Assembly (NCBI GenBank): GCA_011526045.1
Contig: WYBE01000069.1
Coordinates: forward strand, 1-64,000
Length of the DNA: 64,000 nucleotides
From: Nevskiales bacterium
GTDB taxonomy: Bacteria; Pseudomonadota; Gammaproteobacteria; Steroidobacterales; GCA-2729495
Direction of reading: 5' to 3'
This document shows positions 31,571-43,028 of this stretch, piece after piece (within the stretch, counting starts at the first letter, position 1; each line of letters begins with the position of its first letter). The notes under the pieces were generated by a model. It saw nothing but the letters and a program-made list of their open reading frames with translations, had not been told where the DNA came from and ran no database searches. The position numbers and the translations under genes were made by a program.

Positions 31571-32806
31571 TCAAAAACTTCCCTGGAACCAGGACTTCAT
31601 CCGCGCCCATACGTCGCGGATACCCGATGAAACCGGGGCATCGCCGCCATGGCGCGCCGCGTGATCGCGCGCGTACAGCAGCAGGCCGACGCCCGTGGCG
31701 TGAATGGGATTACGCACGACATCGCCAAGGCCGCGCACGTGCTGCGGCAGCCCGAGGCGGACCGGCATGTGGAACACCTCCTCGGCAAGTTCCACCACGC
31801 CTTCCATCTTCGCGCTGCCGCCGGTGAGCACCACGCCAGCCGCCACCATCTCCTCGAAGCCGCTGCGGCGCAGTTCGTCACGCACCAGCCCGAAGAGCTC
31901 CTCGTAGCGGGGCTCGACGACTTCGGCGAGTGTCTGCCGCGCCAGGCGCCGCGACGGCCGGTCACCGACGCTCGGCACCTCGATGCTCTCGTCGGCAGTT
32001 GCCAGCTGTGACAGGGCGCAGGCGTACTTGACCTTGATCTCCTCCGCGTACTGCGTCGGCGTACGCAGGGATATGGCGATGTCGTTGGTGACCTGGTCGC
32101 CGGCGATCGGGATCACTGCGGTGTGGCGAATGGCGCCGGAGTTGAACACCGCGATGTCGGTGGTGCCTCCGCCGACATCGACCAGGCACACGCCGAGTTC
32201 CCGCTCGTCGTCCGTGAGCACGGCGTGGCTCGAGGCAAGCTGTTCGAGAACGATGTCCTCGACCTCCAGCCCGCAGCGCTGCACGCACTTGACGATGTTC
32301 TGCGCCGCACTCGCCGAGCCGGTGACCATGTGCACGCGCGCCTCGAGGCGGACGCCGGACATGCCGATCGGCTCGCGGATGCCCTCCTGCCCGTCGATGA
32401 TGTACTCCTGCGGCAGCACATGCAGGACCTTCTGGTCCGCGGGGATGGCCACCGCCCGCGCCGCGTCGATCACGCGATCGACGTCGCTGCGCGTCACTTC
32501 GCGATCGCGTATCGCAACGATGCCGTGCGAATTCAGGCTGCGTACGTGGCTGCCGGCGATACCGGTGTACACGGCATTGATCTCGCAGCCCGCCATCAGC
32601 TCGGCCTCCTCGACGGCGCGCTGGATCGACATGACCGTGGACTCGATATTGACCACCACGCCTTTTTTCAGGCCACGCGATGGATTCATGCCGAAGCCGA
32701 TAACCTCGACGGCGCCGTCGTCCTGCAGCTCGCCGACGATCGCCACCACCTTCGAGGTACCGATGTCGAGGCCGACGAGCAGACGCTGCTCCGTCTTCTT
32801 AGGCAT
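31571..32806 (-). CDS. ftsA: cell-division actin homologue FtsA
   Basis: A 411-residue actin-like ATPase that tethers FtsZ to the inner membrane. Phosphate-1 motif [17 protein letters not shown], the SHV insert domain 1C in the middle, phosphate-2 [15 protein letters not shown], and an adenosine motif around [12 protein letters not shown]. The C-terminal [10 protein letters not shown] is the short amphipathic membrane helix. ATG 32806 (MPKKTEQRL) overlaps the ftsQ end by eight bases. Confidence 0.97.
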   Translation of the reverse strand: MPKKTEQRLLVGLDIGTSKVVAIVGELQDDGAVEVIGFGMNPSRGLKKGVVVNIESTVMSIQRAVEEAELMAGCEINAVYTGIAGSHVRSLNSHGIVAIRDREVTRSDVDRVIDAARAVAIPADQKVLHVLPQEYIIDGQEGIREPIGMSGVRLEARVHMVTGSASAAQNIVKCVQRCGLEVEDIVLEQLASSHAVLTDDERELGVCLVDVGGGTTDIAVFNSGAIRHTAVIPIAGDQVTNDIAISLRTPTQYAEEIKVKYACALSQLATADESIEVPSVGDRPSRRLARQTLAEVVEPRYEELFGLVRDELRRSGFEEMVAAGVVLTGGSAKMEGVVELAEEVFHMPVRLGLPQHVRGLGDVVRNPIHATGVGLLLYARDHAARHGGDAPVSSGIRDVWARMKSWFQGSF

Positions 32807-33584
32807 TGGGATCCCGCTCCTTCGCTGCAGCAGCGGCTGCGCCGGCCGCCTTCTTCCAGCCGATCGCAAATCCGTTCGGGTAGCGCATATCCACGTAGTC
32901 CACCTCGCCCGCGAGCTGCGCGAGCGTGCCGTCGAGGACCGCGAAGAATCGCTCGATGCGCGTATCGACGCTGTTGGCGCCAAGGCGCACCTTCAGCCCG
33001 GTGCTGGTCTCGAAGGCCCAGGCGCCGCGCGCATCGAGTGTCAAGGCAACGGCCGCCATGCCGCGGTTCTCGAGCTGCTCCTGCAACCTGAAGTAGCGGG
33101 CAGTCACCGGACCTTCGGTACCGGCAGGACCGCTCAGCCGCGGCAACTCGGCGGGCACATGCCCGGCATCGGCAAGAAAGAGTTCGCCCGCCGCATTGAG
33201 CAGACCGCGTTCGCCCCAGCAGGCGACAGGCGTCTCTTCGCGAATCCGGATCTCGAGACGTCCCGGCCACCGGCGCCGGACATCGGCGCTCGCCACCCAG
33301 GGCAGCGCGGTGAGCTCGCGCCGGGTTGCCGCGAGATCGATATCGAGGAAGCCGGCCCGCGCATACGGCTCGACCAGCGCTTCGATCTTGATCGGCGAGA
33401 CACGCTGGAACGGGCCGGCAACGACAATGGTGTCGATCGGCCGGTTCAACAGCCAGGTGACGCCCAGCCATGCGCCGACGGCGAACAGGGCCGCACCGGT
33501 CGCGACACCCACGATGCGCCAGTTGACGGCCGGCAGTTTCGCGACCGCGCGTTCCTGCCGGCGGCGATTGCGCCTACGCAACAT
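32799..33584 (-). CDS. ftsQ: divisome protein FtsQ
   Basis: A 261-residue bitopic FtsQ linking early and late divisome proteins through FtsB and FtsL. A very basic N-terminus (MLRRRNRRRQERAV) is followed by one membrane segment (about 25-46), a POTRA domain beginning IDTIVVAGPFQRVSP, and the beta domain with ALPWVASADVRRRWPGRLEI. It overlaps ddl by 11 bases and ftsA by eight. The C-terminus is Ala/Ala-rich (KKAAGAAAAAAKERD). Confidence 0.95.
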   Translation of the reverse strand: MLRRRNRRRQERAVAKLPAVNWRIVGVATGAALFAVGAWLGVTWLLNRPIDTIVVAGPFQRVSPIKIEALVEPYARAGFLDIDLAATRRELTALPWVASADVRRRWPGRLEIRIREETPVACWGERGLLNAAGELFLADAGHVPAELPRLSGPAGTEGPVTARYFRLQEQLENRGMAAVALTLDARGAWAFETSTGLKVRLGANSVDTRIERFFAVLDGTLAQLAGEVDYVDMRYPNGFAIGWKKAAGAAAAAAKERDPNA

Positions 33585-34545
33585 TCACTCTCTCCTGCGC
33601 GATTGGCGGGAAACTGGTTTCCAGGATCCGCCAGACCAGTTCGTCGAAGCTGATACCAGCCGCCGCGGCTGCCATGGGCACGAGGCTGTGACTGGTCATG
33701 CCCGGTGTCGTGTTGACCTCGAGCACCTTCGGCTCGCCGTCCGCGCCGACCATGAAGTCGACACGGCCCCAGCCGCTCGCGCCGACCGCCTCGAAGGCCT
33801 GTGCGGCCAGCGCCGCGAACCGCCCCTCCACCTCGGGCGCCAGCCCGCAGGGACAGCGATACCGCGTCTCGTCGCTGAAGTACTTCGCCTGGTAGTCGTA
33901 GAAAACCGCCTGCGTTTCCACGCGAATCAGCGGCAACGCGCGATCGTGGAGGATGGCGGCGGTGTACTCGGCCCCGTCGATCCACTCCTCCGCAAAGACC
34001 TCGCCGCCGAAACGGGCGGCGGTGGCAAACGCATGGGCGAGGTCCGAGGCACGCTGTACTTTGGTCATGCCGATGCTGGAGCCTTCACCGACGGGCTTGA
34101 CGATGAGCGGCAGGCCGAGCTCGGCGCTCGCGACGTCGAAATCCGGCGGGCCTTCTAGCACCCGGAACCGGGGCGTGGGCACGCCGCCCGCCAGGAACAA
34201 GCGCTTGCTGCGCAGCTTGTCCATGGCGATGGCGGAACCGAGCACGCCGCTGCCCGTGAACGGCAGCCCCAGGCAGGTGAGCAGACCCTGGATCGTGCCG
34301 TCCTCGCCGCCGGAACCATGCAGCGCGAGCCAGACGCGGTCGAACCGGCCTTCCTGCAGCGCCGCCGGAAAATCTACCGCCGGGTCCAGGCGATGGGCGT
34401 CAATGCGGCGGCGGACGAGCGCCTGGTACACGGCCTCACCGGTCAGCAGCGAGATCTCGCGTTCCGAGGAATTCCCGCCGAAGAGCACGGCCACCTTGCC
34501 GAAATCCGCAGGGTCGGTGACACGCGGAAAGCGCGCAGCGTTCAT
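33574..34545 (-). CDS. ddl: D-alanine--D-alanine ligase
   Basis: A 323-residue ATP-grasp ligase of DdlB type that makes D-Ala-D-Ala for the peptidoglycan stem. It starts with KVAVLFGGNSSEREISLLTG (family KVAVLxGGxSxEREVSL), followed by VWLALHGSGGEDGTIQGLL and the metal-binding end VLEVNTTPGMTSHSLVP. ATG 34545 overlaps the murB stop (ATGA), and its own end overlaps ftsQ by 11 bases. Confidence 0.97.
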   Translation of the reverse strand: MNAARFPRVTDPADFGKVAVLFGGNSSEREISLLTGEAVYQALVRRRIDAHRLDPAVDFPAALQEGRFDRVWLALHGSGGEDGTIQGLLTCLGLPFTGSGVLGSAIAMDKLRSKRLFLAGGVPTPRFRVLEGPPDFDVASAELGLPLIVKPVGEGSSIGMTKVQRASDLAHAFATAARFGGEVFAEEWIDGAEYTAAILHDRALPLIRVETQAVFYDYQAKYFSDETRYRCPCGLAPEVEGRFAALAAQAFEAVGASGWGRVDFMVGADGEPKVLEVNTTPGMTSHSLVPMAAAAAGISFDELVWRILETSFPPIAQERVNVA

Positions 34546-35462
34546 GCTGCCGCCTCCGCCGGCTCGCCGAGCACGTGCACTTCCGGCACCAGCCCTATGC
34601 CGTGCACGCGTTCCACCGTAGCCTGCACGTGACCGATGAGTGCCTCGATGTCCGCCGCAGTGGCGCCGCCGGTATTGATGATGAAATTGGCGTGTTTCTC
34701 CGATACCTGCGCATTGCCGATCCTCGTTCCCTTCAGGCCCGCGGCCTCGATCAGCCGCCCGGCGAAATCACCCGGCGGGTTGCGGAACACCGAACCGCAG
34801 CTCGGCATGCCGAGCGGCTGCTTCGCCTGGCGCTCCTGGATCAGCGCACGCACGCCGTCGAGACTCGTCGGCAGGTTTGGGTCGAAGCGGAAGCGCGCCG
34901 CCAGGAACCACTCCTCAGCGGGACCGCGAACCTCGCGATAGGCGACCTGGTAATCGGTCGGCGCGCGACGCGTCACCTCGCCACGACGGTTGACGACCTC
35001 CACCTCGACCACGCTGTTCCAGGTCTGACCGCCGAACGCACCCGCGTTCATGGTCAGCGCGCCACCCACCGTCCCGGGAATGCCCGCGAAGAATTCGGCC
35101 GGCCCCACCTGCCAGCGCGCGCAGTGGCGGGCCAGCACGGTGCAGGGCACGCCCGCCTCCGCTTCCACCAGCCCGTCGCCGAGATGGCGCAGGTGCTCCA
35201 GGCACCCGGCAGTGGCAATGACCACGCCGCGTATGCCGCCGTCACGCACCAGCAGGTTGCTGCCGAGGCCGAGCCAGTGCACCGGCCGGCCGGGCTCGAG
35301 ACGCCGCAGGAACGCAGCCAGTTCCTCGCGCGAACGCGGCTTGAAATAGACGTCGGCCGGCCCGCCGACACGCCACGACGTGTGCTTCGCCATCGGCTCG
35401 CCATAGAACACGCGTGCTTTCTCCGGTGCTGCCATTGCCCTGCTTCCCGCCAGCGCCCTCAC
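34542..35462 (-). CDS. murB: UDP-N-acetylenolpyruvoylglucosamine reductase MurB
   Basis: A 306-residue FAD enzyme reducing enolpyruvyl-UDP-GlcNAc to UDP-MurNAc. The FAD motif is [12 protein letters not shown], with [18 protein letters not shown] and the active-site Ser in [12 protein letters not shown]. The short form without the E. coli-specific insert (type II) fits the length. The GTG at 35462 overlaps the murC stop (GTGA); an ATG at 35435 ([11 protein letters not shown]) is an alternative. The gene sits between murC and ddl. Confidence 0.96.
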   Translation of the reverse strand: MRALAGSRAMAAPEKARVFYGEPMAKHTSWRVGGPADVYFKPRSREELAAFLRRLEPGRPVHWLGLGSNLLVRDGGIRGVVIATAGCLEHLRHLGDGLVEAEAGVPCTVLARHCARWQVGPAEFFAGIPGTVGGALTMNAGAFGGQTWNSVVEVEVVNRRGEVTRRAPTDYQVAYREVRGPAEEWFLAARFRFDPNLPTSLDGVRALIQERQAKQPLGMPSCGSVFRNPPGDFAGRLIEAAGLKGTRIGNAQVSEKHANFIINTGGATAADIEALIGHVQATVERVHGIGLVPEVHVLGEPAEAAA

Positions 35463-36883
35463 GAGCTCCGCCTCAGCCGGGGACGGCGCGCGAGCGCGCC
35501 CGGCAGCCGCTGGGCTGCGGCGCCGATGTCGCCCGCCCCGAGCGTCAGCACGACATCGCCGTCCTGGAGCACGCCGTCGAGCAGCTTCGGCAAGCGCTCG
35601 AGCTTGGGGACCAGCACCGGCTCGACGGTGCCGCGGCTGCGCACGGCGCGGCAGATCGCGCGCGCATCGGCGCCGGCGATCGGGTCCTCGCCGGCCGAAT
35701 AGACCTCGGCGACCAGCAGTTTGTCCGCCGTGGACAGCACGACCGCGAAGTCATCGAGCAGGTCACGGGTCCGCGTGAACCGGTGCGGCTGGAATACCAC
35801 CACCAGACGTCGCCCGGGCCAGGCCTCGCGCGCCGCGCGCATCGTGGCAGCGACCTCGGTGGGATGGTGTCCGTAGTCGTCGACGAGCAGCGCCTGCCCG
35901 TGACCGGTGTCGATGGTGCCGATCACCTGCAGGCGTCGGTCGATACCCTGAAATTCTGCGAGCGCACGCTGCACGGCGCCGTCATCGAGTTCGAGTTCAT
36001 GGGCCAGCGCCACCGCTGCGAGCGCATTGGCCACGTTGTGGCGGCCCGGCAGGTTGAGCGTGAGATCGAGCAATCCGTCCCGACCCGGTCGCGCAACCTG
36101 GAAATGCGTGCGCAGGCCATCGACCCGGACATGTTGCGCGCGGACGTCTGCTTGCGCGCTGAAGCCGTAGGTCAACGTGGGCCGCTGCACGGCTGGGGCA
36201 ATCGCCGCGACCCCAGGATCGTCGAGGCAGAGCACCGCCAGGCCATAGAACGGCAGGTTGTGCAGGAACTCGATGAACGTGCGACGCAGGTGCTCGATGT
36301 CGCCGCCGTAGGTGCCCAGGTGATCGGTGTCGATGTTGGTAACCACCGCGATCATGGGTTGCAGGTGCATGAACGAGGCGTCGCTTTCATCCGCCTCGGC
36401 GACGAGGTAGCTGCCGGCACCCAGGCGGCCGTTCGTGTCCGCACTCTTCAGGCGGCCGCCAATGACGAAGGTGGGATCTTCCCCGGCCTCCGCCAGGACG
36501 CTGGCCACCAGGCTGGTGGTGGTCGTCTTGCCGTGGCTGCCGGAGACGGCGATCGCGTAGCGGAAGCGCATCAGCTCGGCGAGCATCTCCGCGCGGCGGA
36601 CCACGGGTTTGCGCTGGGCGCGGGCGGCGACCACCTCGGGATTCACCGGGTCGACCGCGGTGGAGACCACCACCACGTCGGCATCCCCGATATTTTCCGC
36701 CCGGTGGCCGATGGCGATCTGCGCCCCGAGCCGTGCGAGCCGTGCGGTCATCGCCGACTCCTTGAGATCGGAGCCCTGGACCACGTAACCGAGATTGAGC
36801 AACACCTCGGCAATACCACCCATGCCAACGCCGCCAATACCGACGAAGTGGATGCGCTGGATCCTGCGCATGCGGTCTTTCAT
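35459..36883 (-). CDS. murC: UDP-N-acetylmuramate--L-alanine ligase MurC
   Basis: A 474-residue Mur ligase adding L-Ala to UDP-MurNAc. It opens with [19 protein letters not shown], the UDP-binding motif; the ATP loop is [13 protein letters not shown]; and the late motif [15 protein letters not shown] is MurC-specific. The ATG (MKDRMRRIQ) overlaps the murG stop as ATGA. The frame stays open upstream through murG, but only this start matches the family. Confidence 0.97.
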   Translation of the reverse strand: MKDRMRRIQRIHFVGIGGVGMGGIAEVLLNLGYVVQGSDLKESAMTARLARLGAQIAIGHRAENIGDADVVVVSTAVDPVNPEVVAARAQRKPVVRRAEMLAELMRFRYAIAVSGSHGKTTTTSLVASVLAEAGEDPTFVIGGRLKSADTNGRLGAGSYLVAEADESDASFMHLQPMIAVVTNIDTDHLGTYGGDIEHLRRTFIEFLHNLPFYGLAVLCLDDPGVAAIAPAVQRPTLTYGFSAQADVRAQHVRVDGLRTHFQVARPGRDGLLDLTLNLPGRHNVANALAAVALAHELELDDGAVQRALAEFQGIDRRLQVIGTIDTGHGQALLVDDYGHHPTEVAATMRAAREAWPGRRLVVVFQPHRFTRTRDLLDDFAVVLSTADKLLVAEVYSAGEDPIAGADARAICRAVRSRGTVEPVLVPKLERLPKLLDGVLQDGDVVLTLGAGDIGAAAQRLPGALARRPRLRRSS

Positions 36884-37965
36884 TCGCCGCCTCCGAGACG
36901 CTGGCAGGTCGCCGCGATCTCCTCGGCCACTCCGGCGTGCGCGAGCGCGCGCGCCCGTTCGGCCCGCGTCAGCACCAGTCCGCGGTCGCGCAGATACGGA
37001 GCAAGCTCCGCAGCAAGCCGCGCAGCGCTCAGCTCCGCCTGGGCAACCAGGGTGGCCGCACCGGCCTCGACCAGGAACGCCGCGTTGCGCGTCTGGTGAT
37101 CGTCGACCGCACCGGCGAACGGCACCAGCACCGCTGGCAGGCCCGCAGCCGCCAGCTCGGAAACGGTCAGGGCCCCGGCACGGCACACGACCACATCGGC
37201 CCAGGCGTAGGCCGCGGCCATGTCGGTGATGAAGGCGTCCACCCGCGCCTGCACGCCGGCGTTCCGGTAGGCATCCCGCGCAAGTTCCATCGTCGCCGCG
37301 CCGGTCTGGTGCCAGATCTGCAGCACCGCGCCCGCGGGCAGCGACGCCACGGCGGCAGGCACGGTTTCGTTGAGCACCCGCGCGCCTTGGCTGCCGCCCA
37401 GCACGAGCAGATGCAGCGCACCTGACCGGCCCGCGAGGCGTACACGCGGCGGCGGGAGCGCCGTGATCTCCTGGCGTACCGGGTTGCCAATCACGCGCGC
37501 CTTGCGGCTGGCAGAAAAACTGCCCGGGAAGGCGGTCAGCACTTCCCGGGCCATACCAGCCAGAAGACGATTGGTGAGACCTGCGACTGCATTTTGTTCG
37601 TGGATGACCAGTGGCCGCCCGAGCAGCCATGCCGCCACTCCGCCCGGGCCGGCTGCAAAACCACCCATGCCGAGCACGACCCGCGGTCGGCGCCGGCGCA
37701 ACACCCGCAGCGCATCGGCCAGCGCGATCAGCAACCGCCACGGCGCGGCGAGCCAGGTCATCGCCCCCTTGCGCCGCAGACCGCCGACACGAATGGTTTC
37801 CAGCGGAATGCCTTCGGCGGGCACGATGCGCGCCTCCATGCCCTGCACGCTGCCGAGCCAGACGACCGACTCATTGCGACTGTGGAGCGCGCGCGCGACC
37901 GCGAGGGCCGGAAAAACATGCCCGCCGGTGCCACCCGCCATGATCAGGACCGGGCCCGCGTTCAT
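36880..37965 (-). CDS. murG: lipid II synthase MurG
   Basis: A 361-residue GT28 glycosyltransferase that adds GlcNAc to lipid I, giving lipid II at the inner membrane. G-loops are [14 protein letters not shown] and [14 protein letters not shown]; the donor site has [23 protein letters not shown] 37965 overlaps the ftsW stop (ATGA) and its own stop overlaps the murC start (ATGA). Confidence 0.97.
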   Translation of the reverse strand: MNAGPVLIMAGGTGGHVFPALAVARALHSRNESVVWLGSVQGMEARIVPAEGIPLETIRVGGLRRKGAMTWLAAPWRLLIALADALRVLRRRRPRVVLGMGGFAAGPGGVAAWLLGRPLVIHEQNAVAGLTNRLLAGMAREVLTAFPGSFSASRKARVIGNPVRQEITALPPPRVRLAGRSGALHLLVLGGSQGARVLNETVPAAVASLPAGAVLQIWHQTGAATMELARDAYRNAGVQARVDAFITDMAAAYAWADVVVCRAGALTVSELAAAGLPAVLVPFAGAVDDHQTRNAAFLVEAGAATLVAQAELSAARLAAELAPYLRDRGLVLTRAERARALAHAGVAEEIAATCQRLGGGE

Positions 37966-39158
37966 GTACCCCGCCTCCACGCAGCGGCCCCGCGCTGGCG
38001 CACGCCGCCGTTGCCCGGCCGGTTCTCGCGGTCGATGCGCAGCAGCAGGCCGTAGCCGATGAGTGTGATGATGATGCTGCTGCGCCCGTAACTGACCAGC
38101 GGCAGGGTCAGGCCTTTCGTCGGCAGGATGCCCATGTTGACGCCGATGTTGATGAACACCTGCGCCGCCTGCCAGATGGCGAAACCGAACGCGACGCTCG
38201 CCTGGAACAACCGCTCCCTGAGGGCGGCCTGACGCGAAATCAGCAGCGCGCGCCACACCACCACGCCGAACAGCGCGATCAGGACGACGCTGCCGAGCAG
38301 GCCGAACTCCTCCGCGATCACCGCAAACACGAAGTCCGTGTGCGCCTCGGGAAGATAGAAGAGTTTCTGCACGCTGCCGCCGAGCCCCATGCCGGTCCAC
38401 TGGCCGGTACCGATTGCGATCAGCGACTGGGTGAGCTGGAAACCACTGTTGTAGGGATCACGCCACGGGTCGAGGAACGAGGTGAGTCGCACCAGGCGGT
38501 AGGGTGCGGCCACCGCCAGGAGCCCTCCGAGCATGGCGATCACCCCGCCGCACAGGAAGAAATCGCGCAGCCGCCCTCCGGCGATGAACAGCACGGCGAG
38601 CGTCATGGTCATCAACATCAGTGCCGCACCGAAATCCGGCTGCAGCAGCAGCAGCATGCAGGCTGCGCCGCTGACCGCGAGCGGGCGCGCGAAGCCGGCG
38701 AAGGAGCTGCGCAACGCCTCGTTCTGCCGCACGGCGTACCCCGCGATGTACAACAACAGCAGCAGCCGCGCCGGCTCGGAAACCTGGATCAGGTTCACGC
38801 CGGCGACGTTGAGCCAGCGCGTGCTGCCATTGACCGTGCGGCCGAGCCCCGGCAGCAGCACCGCGCAGAGCAGCACGAACGCACCGACAGCGAGCAGCGG
38901 CCCGAGACGCTGCCAGGTCGCCGTCGGGATGCGCATCGCCACCGCTGCGCCCCCGAGGCCCACGGCAACAGCCACGAGCTGCCGGTTGAAGAAATAGAGC
39001 GGACCGCCGTAGTCCTTTTCCGCGAGGGACATCGACGCCGACGCGACCATGACCAGGCCGACACCGAGCAGCGCAGCGATCGCCAGCAACAGGGTGAAGT
39101 CGGCCTCCCGCCCGTCCCAGCCGATGCCGTGGCGCTGCCGCTCTGCCCGTGCGCTCAC
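37962..39158 (-). CDS. ftsW: SEDS peptidoglycan polymerase FtsW
   Basis: A 398-residue SEDS-family membrane enzyme that polymerises lipid II at the septum with FtsI. About ten membrane segments are visible. Family motifs are HTDFVFAVIAEEFGLLGS and NIGVNMGILPTKGLTLPLVS followed by YGRSS. The start is a GTG at 39158 overlapping the murD stop (GTGA). RodA is excluded by the dcw position. Confidence 0.96.
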   Translation of the reverse strand: MSARAERQRHGIGWDGREADFTLLLAIAALLGVGLVMVASASMSLAEKDYGGPLYFFNRQLVAVAVGLGGAAVAMRIPTATWQRLGPLLAVGAFVLLCAVLLPGLGRTVNGSTRWLNVAGVNLIQVSEPARLLLLLYIAGYAVRQNEALRSSFAGFARPLAVSGAACMLLLLQPDFGAALMLMTMTLAVLFIAGGRLRDFFLCGGVIAMLGGLLAVAAPYRLVRLTSFLDPWRDPYNSGFQLTQSLIAIGTGQWTGMGLGGSVQKLFYLPEAHTDFVFAVIAEEFGLLGSVVLIALFGVVVWRALLISRQAALRERLFQASVAFGFAIWQAAQVFINIGVNMGILPTKGLTLPLVSYGRSSIIITLIGYGLLLRIDRENRPGNGGVRQRGAAAWRRGT

Positions 39159-40543
39159 TTCGCAGCCTCCCGCGCTTCACGGGCGAAGATCTCGCCACGC
39201 TCTTCGTAGCTGCGGAACATGTCGAGGCTGCTGCAGGCCGGTGCCAGCAGCACCGAAGTGCCCGCAGTCGCCAGCGTGCGCGCCCTGGCAACCGCAGCGG
39301 GCAGCGAGCCACTCAGCTCCACAGGACAGATCGCGCCAAGGTCGCGCGCGAGCAGCGCACGGTCGCGACCGATCAGCAACACCTTTGCATCGCGCCCGCG
39401 CAAGGCCGCGGCCAGCTCGGCGAAGTCCTGGCCCTTGCCATCGCCCCCCGCAATCAGCACGAGCGGCCCGCTCAGGCCGCGGATGCTGGTGACTGCGGCG
39501 GCGACATTGGTCGCCTTGGAGTCGTCGATCCAGGTCACGCCGCGCCCGACCGCAACCACCTGCATACGGTGCGGCAGGCCGCGGAACGCGCGCAGCGCCC
39601 GGACGGGCGCCGCGAGACCAGCGCCAGCCGCATGCACCAGCGCCAGGGCGGCCAGCGCATTTGCCACGTTGTGCCGCCCGGTGGTGCCCAGCTCCGCTGC
39701 CGCCAGGAGCCGTTCCGTGCCGAAGGAGAGGTACTGACTGCCCGGCAGTCCGAGCACGCCGAAATGACCTTCGGCCGGAGCATCGAGGCCGAAACTGATG
39801 GTGCGCACGCCGGCCGGCACGCAGGTGGCGGGAATCGCGTCGTCACGATTGACCACGGCGGTCGCGCTGCGCTCAAAGATCCGCGCCTTGGCCGCGGCGT
39901 AAGCCGCCATGCTGCCGTGCTTGTCGAGGTGATCCGGCGCGAGGTTCAGCAATGCCGCGACCGCCAGCGGCAGCGGCGCGCTGCGCTCGAGCTGGAAGCT
40001 CGACAGTTCGAGCACGTAGGCCCGCACTCCCGGCTGCAGCAGGTCGAGCGCCGGCGTGCCGAAATTGGCGCCGACGCCGGCCTGCCAGCCTTCCTCGGCG
40101 AGCATCGCGCCAACCATGGCGGTCACCGTGCTCTTCCCGTTCGACCCCGTGATGCCGATCATCGGCGCCGCGCACTCGGCCGCGAACAGGTCGAGGTCAC
40201 TCACGACGGGGATACCCCGGCGGCGGGCGTCGGCAAGCAGCGGTAGCCCGAGATCGACACCGGGTGAGAGCACGAGGCGCACGACTCCGGCCGGCACGGC
40301 GTCGGGCAGCGCGCCAAGCAGCAATCCGGCGTCCGGCATGGCGGCCTCGATGTCCTTCCGTCCGGGTGGCGCAGCACGCGTGTCCGCAAACAGCGCGCGC
40401 ACGCCGCGCGCGGCGAAATAGCGGGCGCAGGATGCACCGGTCGCGCCCATCCCGAGCACCATGACCGGCGCTGGCGCAGCGGCGCGACCCGCCGCACGGT
40501 CACCGGGGAACTCGGCCATCGCAGTCATCGGCAGGCCACTCAT
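39155..40543 (-). CDS. murD: UDP-N-acetylmuramoylalanine--D-glutamate ligase MurD
   Basis: A 462-residue Mur ligase adding D-Glu. N-terminal [21 protein letters not shown] binds UDP, the P-loop is [14 protein letters not shown], and the central domain has [23 protein letters not shown] 40543 ([14 protein letters not shown]) overlaps the mraY stop (ATGA); the first 20 residues are a poorly conserved extension, so a later start is possible. Confidence 0.96.
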   Translation of the reverse strand: MSGLPMTAMAEFPGDRAAGRAAAPAPVMVLGMGATGASCARYFAARGVRALFADTRAAPPGRKDIEAAMPDAGLLLGALPDAVPAGVVRLVLSPGVDLGLPLLADARRRGIPVVSDLDLFAAECAAPMIGITGSNGKSTVTAMVGAMLAEEGWQAGVGANFGTPALDLLQPGVRAYVLELSSFQLERSAPLPLAVAALLNLAPDHLDKHGSMAAYAAAKARIFERSATAVVNRDDAIPATCVPAGVRTISFGLDAPAEGHFGVLGLPGSQYLSFGTERLLAAAELGTTGRHNVANALAALALVHAAGAGLAAPVRALRAFRGLPHRMQVVAVGRGVTWIDDSKATNVAAAVTSIRGLSGPLVLIAGGDGKGQDFAELAAALRGRDAKVLLIGRDRALLARDLGAICPVELSGSLPAAVARARTLATAGTSVLLAPACSSLDMFRSYEERGEIFAREAREAAK

Positions 40544-41622
40544 CGGATCTTCAGGCTGGCCAGCCCGACCAGCACGAGGATCACGGTGATGATCCAGAAC
40601 CGCACGATCACCTTCGGCTCGGCCCAGCCGAGCAGCTCGAAATGGTGATGCAGCGGCGCCATGCGGAACACGCGCTTGCCCGTCAGCTTGAAAGAGGCCA
40701 CCTGGATGACGACGGACACGGTCTCGAGCACGAAGATGCCGCCCATGATCAGGAGAATGAGCTCCTGGCGCACGACGACCGCAACCGTGCCGAGCGCCCC
40801 GCCGAGCGCGAGCGCACCGACATCGCCCATGAACACCTGCGCCGGATAGGTGTTGAACCAGAGGAAACCGAGGCCCGCACCGCCGAGCGCAGCGCAGAAG
40901 ACCATCATCTCGCCGGCGCCCTCGACGTAGGGAATTCCGAGATAGCGGGCGAAAATCACGTTGCCGGCCGCGTATGCGAAGACGCCGAGCGCCCCCGCGA
41001 CCAGCACTGCCGGCATCGTGGCGAGGCCGTCGAGCCCGTCGGTGAGGTTGACGGCGTTGCTCGAGCCGACGATCACCAGCATCACGAACACGACGTAGAG
41101 GCCGCCGAGCGGGATTACCACGCCCTTGAGGTACGGAATCAGCAACGCGGTTTCCTGCGGGCGATCCGCGAGCCCGTACAGGTACAGCGCCGCGACCAGC
41201 GCGACCAGCGCCTGCCACAGCATCTTCATCCGCGGCGACAGGCCCTTGGAATTGCGCCGGGTGAGCTTGCGGTAGTCGTCGACGAAGCCGATGAGCCCGT
41301 AGGCCGTAGTCACCGCGAGCACGGTCCACAGGTACGGGCTGCGCAGGTTTCCCCAGAGCAGGCTGCCGGCCCCGATCGCAAGCAGGATCAGCACGCCGCC
41401 CATGGTCGGCGTACCCGCTTTCGACAGGTGGGTACCCGGCCCATCGTCGCGTACCGTCTGGCCGATTTTTTTCTCCTGCAGACGCCGGATCACGCCGGGG
41501 CCAAGCAGGAGAGCGATGGCGAGCGCGGTCAGCGCGGCGAGAATCGCGCGCATGGTGATGTACGTGAACAGGTTGAAGCCGGTCACGAACCGCGTCAGGT
41601 ACTCCGCAGCGAGATACAGCAC
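40540..41622 (-). CDS. mraY: phospho-N-acetylmuramoyl-pentapeptide transferase MraY
   Basis: A 360-residue, ten-helix enzyme that transfers phospho-MurNAc-pentapeptide to undecaprenyl phosphate, making lipid [31 protein letters not shown] and [13 protein letters not shown] hold catalytic Asp residues, and [11 protein letters not shown] is near the C-terminus. The GTG at 41622 gives the exact usual length and starts two bases after the murF stop. This is the only junction between rsmH and ftsA without an overlap. Confidence 0.97.
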   Translation of the reverse strand: MLYLAAEYLTRFVTGFNLFTYITMRAILAALTALAIALLLGPGVIRRLQEKKIGQTVRDDGPGTHLSKAGTPTMGGVLILLAIGAGSLLWGNLRSPYLWTVLAVTTAYGLIGFVDDYRKLTRRNSKGLSPRMKMLWQALVALVAALYLYGLADRPQETALLIPYLKGVVIPLGGLYVVFVMLVIVGSSNAVNLTDGLDGLATMPAVLVAGALGVFAYAAGNVIFARYLGIPYVEGAGEMMVFCAALGGAGLGFLWFNTYPAQVFMGDVGALALGGALGTVAVVVRQELILLIMGGIFVLETVSVVIQVASFKLTGKRVFRMAPLHHHFELLGWAEPKVIVRFWIITVILVLVGLASLKIR

Positions 41623-41624
41623 CG

Positions 41625-43028
41625 TCAGCCTCCCGTCCCGGTCGCGCCGCTGTCCGCGGCGAGCGCCTGCACCACGCGCTCCATGCCCATCGAGCGCGAA
41701 CCCTTCACCAGCACGGTCGTGCCGGGCCTGAGCGCCGCGCGCAGCGCCGTGCTCAGCCCGGCCACGTCCTCGAACCACTCCGCATTGGCGCCGAAGCCCT
41801 CCGCAGCCGACCGGCACTGCGATCCGGTGCAGAACAGGCGCATGACGCCGCAGCGGCGCGCGAGAGCGCCCATCTCGCGATGCATGGCCGCGCTGTCGGC
41901 GCCGAGTTCCGCCATGTCGCCAAGCACGAGCCAGCGCTCCCCGGCCAATCCCTCGAGAAAGGCGATCGCGGCACGCACCGAGCCGGGGTTCGCGTTGTAA
42001 CTGTCGTCGTACAGCGTGATGCCCCGCGGACCGGCCACACGGCGCAGGCGACCCGGCACATTGCGCACCCCGCCCAACCCTGCGGCGACGTCCTGCAGGC
42101 TTGCACCGCAGGCGAGTGCTGCCGCGGCTGCTGCGAGCGCATTGAGCGCGTTGTGCCGACCGGCCATCGGCAGGTGCACGGGTATTGCGCCGGCCGGACA
42201 GCGCAACGTGAACCGCAGGGCGGGGCCATCGGCACCGACCGCGTGCTCGATGCCGTCAGCGCGAAATTCCGCATCGGGGTGCAGCCCGAAGGTGCAGCGC
42301 CTGCGGCCCTCGCTGCGCTCCCACCAGCTCTGGAAGAAACGATCGTCACGATTGATCACCGCGGTGCCGTCGGCCGGCAGCGCTTCGAAGAGCTCACCCT
42401 TGGTGAGAGCCACCTCCTCGATCGTGCGGAATCCCTGCAGGTGGGCCCGGGCGGCGTTGGTCACCACCGCCACGGTCGGCGCAGCGATGCGGGCCAGATA
42501 AGCGATGTCGCCGCGCCGCGCTGCACCCATCTCGATGACTGCCGCACGATGCTTCGCATCGAGGTACAGCAGCGTGCGGGGCATGCCGATCTCGTTGTTG
42601 AGATTGCCCCAGGTCACCAGCACCGGGTCGTCCTGCCCGTCGCGGCCAGCCAGTGCTGCCCGCATGATCGAAGCGGTCATCTCCTTGACGGTGGTCTTGC
42701 CGTTGGAGCCGGTGATTGCCACCACCGGTAGCGGAAAACGCGCGCGCCAGACGCGGGCAAGATCACCCATGGCAAGGCGCGTATCGGCAACCTCGACCTG
42801 CGGCAGATCGACCTCCTGCCGCACTTCCACTACGGCGCCGGCCGCGCCGAGGCGCGCCGCATCGGCGATGAACGTCATGCCGTGGCTGTGCGCCCCGCGC
42901 AAGGCAATGAACAACTCGCCGCACTGCAGGCTGCGCGTGTCGGTGCTCACCGCCTGAAACTCGACATCGCGGCCGTGCAGCCTGCCCCCGACCGCCTCTG
43001 CCACCATGGACAACCGGCCCATGATCAT
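41625..43028 (-). CDS. murF: UDP-MurNAc-tripeptide--D-Ala-D-Ala ligase MurF
   Basis: A 467-residue Mur ligase that completes the pentapeptide precursor using the Ddl product. P-loop [13 protein letters not shown], a central domain with [17 protein letters not shown] (MurF-type Glu-Met-Gly), and C-terminal [19 protein letters not shown] 43028 overlaps the murE stop (ATGA); Met3 (43022) is an equally good start. Confidence 0.96.
   Translation of the reverse strand: MIMGRLSMVAEAVGGRLHGRDVEFQAVSTDTRSLQCGELFIALRGAHSHGMTFIADAARLGAAGAVVEVRQEVDLPQVEVADTRLAMGDLARVWRARFPLPVVAITGSNGKTTVKEMTASIMRAALAGRDGQDDPVLVTWGNLNNEIGMPRTLLYLDAKHRAAVIEMGAARRGDIAYLARIAAPTVAVVTNAARAHLQGFRTIEEVALTKGELFEALPADGTAVINRDDRFFQSWWERSEGRRRCTFGLHPDAEFRADGIEHAVGADGPALRFTLRCPAGAIPVHLPMAGRHNALNALAAAAAALACGASLQDVAAGLGGVRNVPGRLRRVAGPRGITLYDDSYNANPGSVRAAIAFLEGLAGERWLVLGDMAELGADSAAMHREMGALARRCGVMRLFCTGSQCRSAAEGFGANAEWFEDVAGLSTALRAALRPGTTVLVKGSRSMGMERVVQALAADSGATGTGG

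Noticed and set aside
35459..37741. A 760-codon frame suggesting a fused MurG-MurC protein
   Set aside because: The upstream half is murG read in the wrong frame. MurC starts at 36883 with a canonical N-terminus and an ATGA overlap.
39155..41329. A longer murD frame extending through mraY
   Set aside because: The extension is an out-of-frame reading of mraY; the family start is at 40543.
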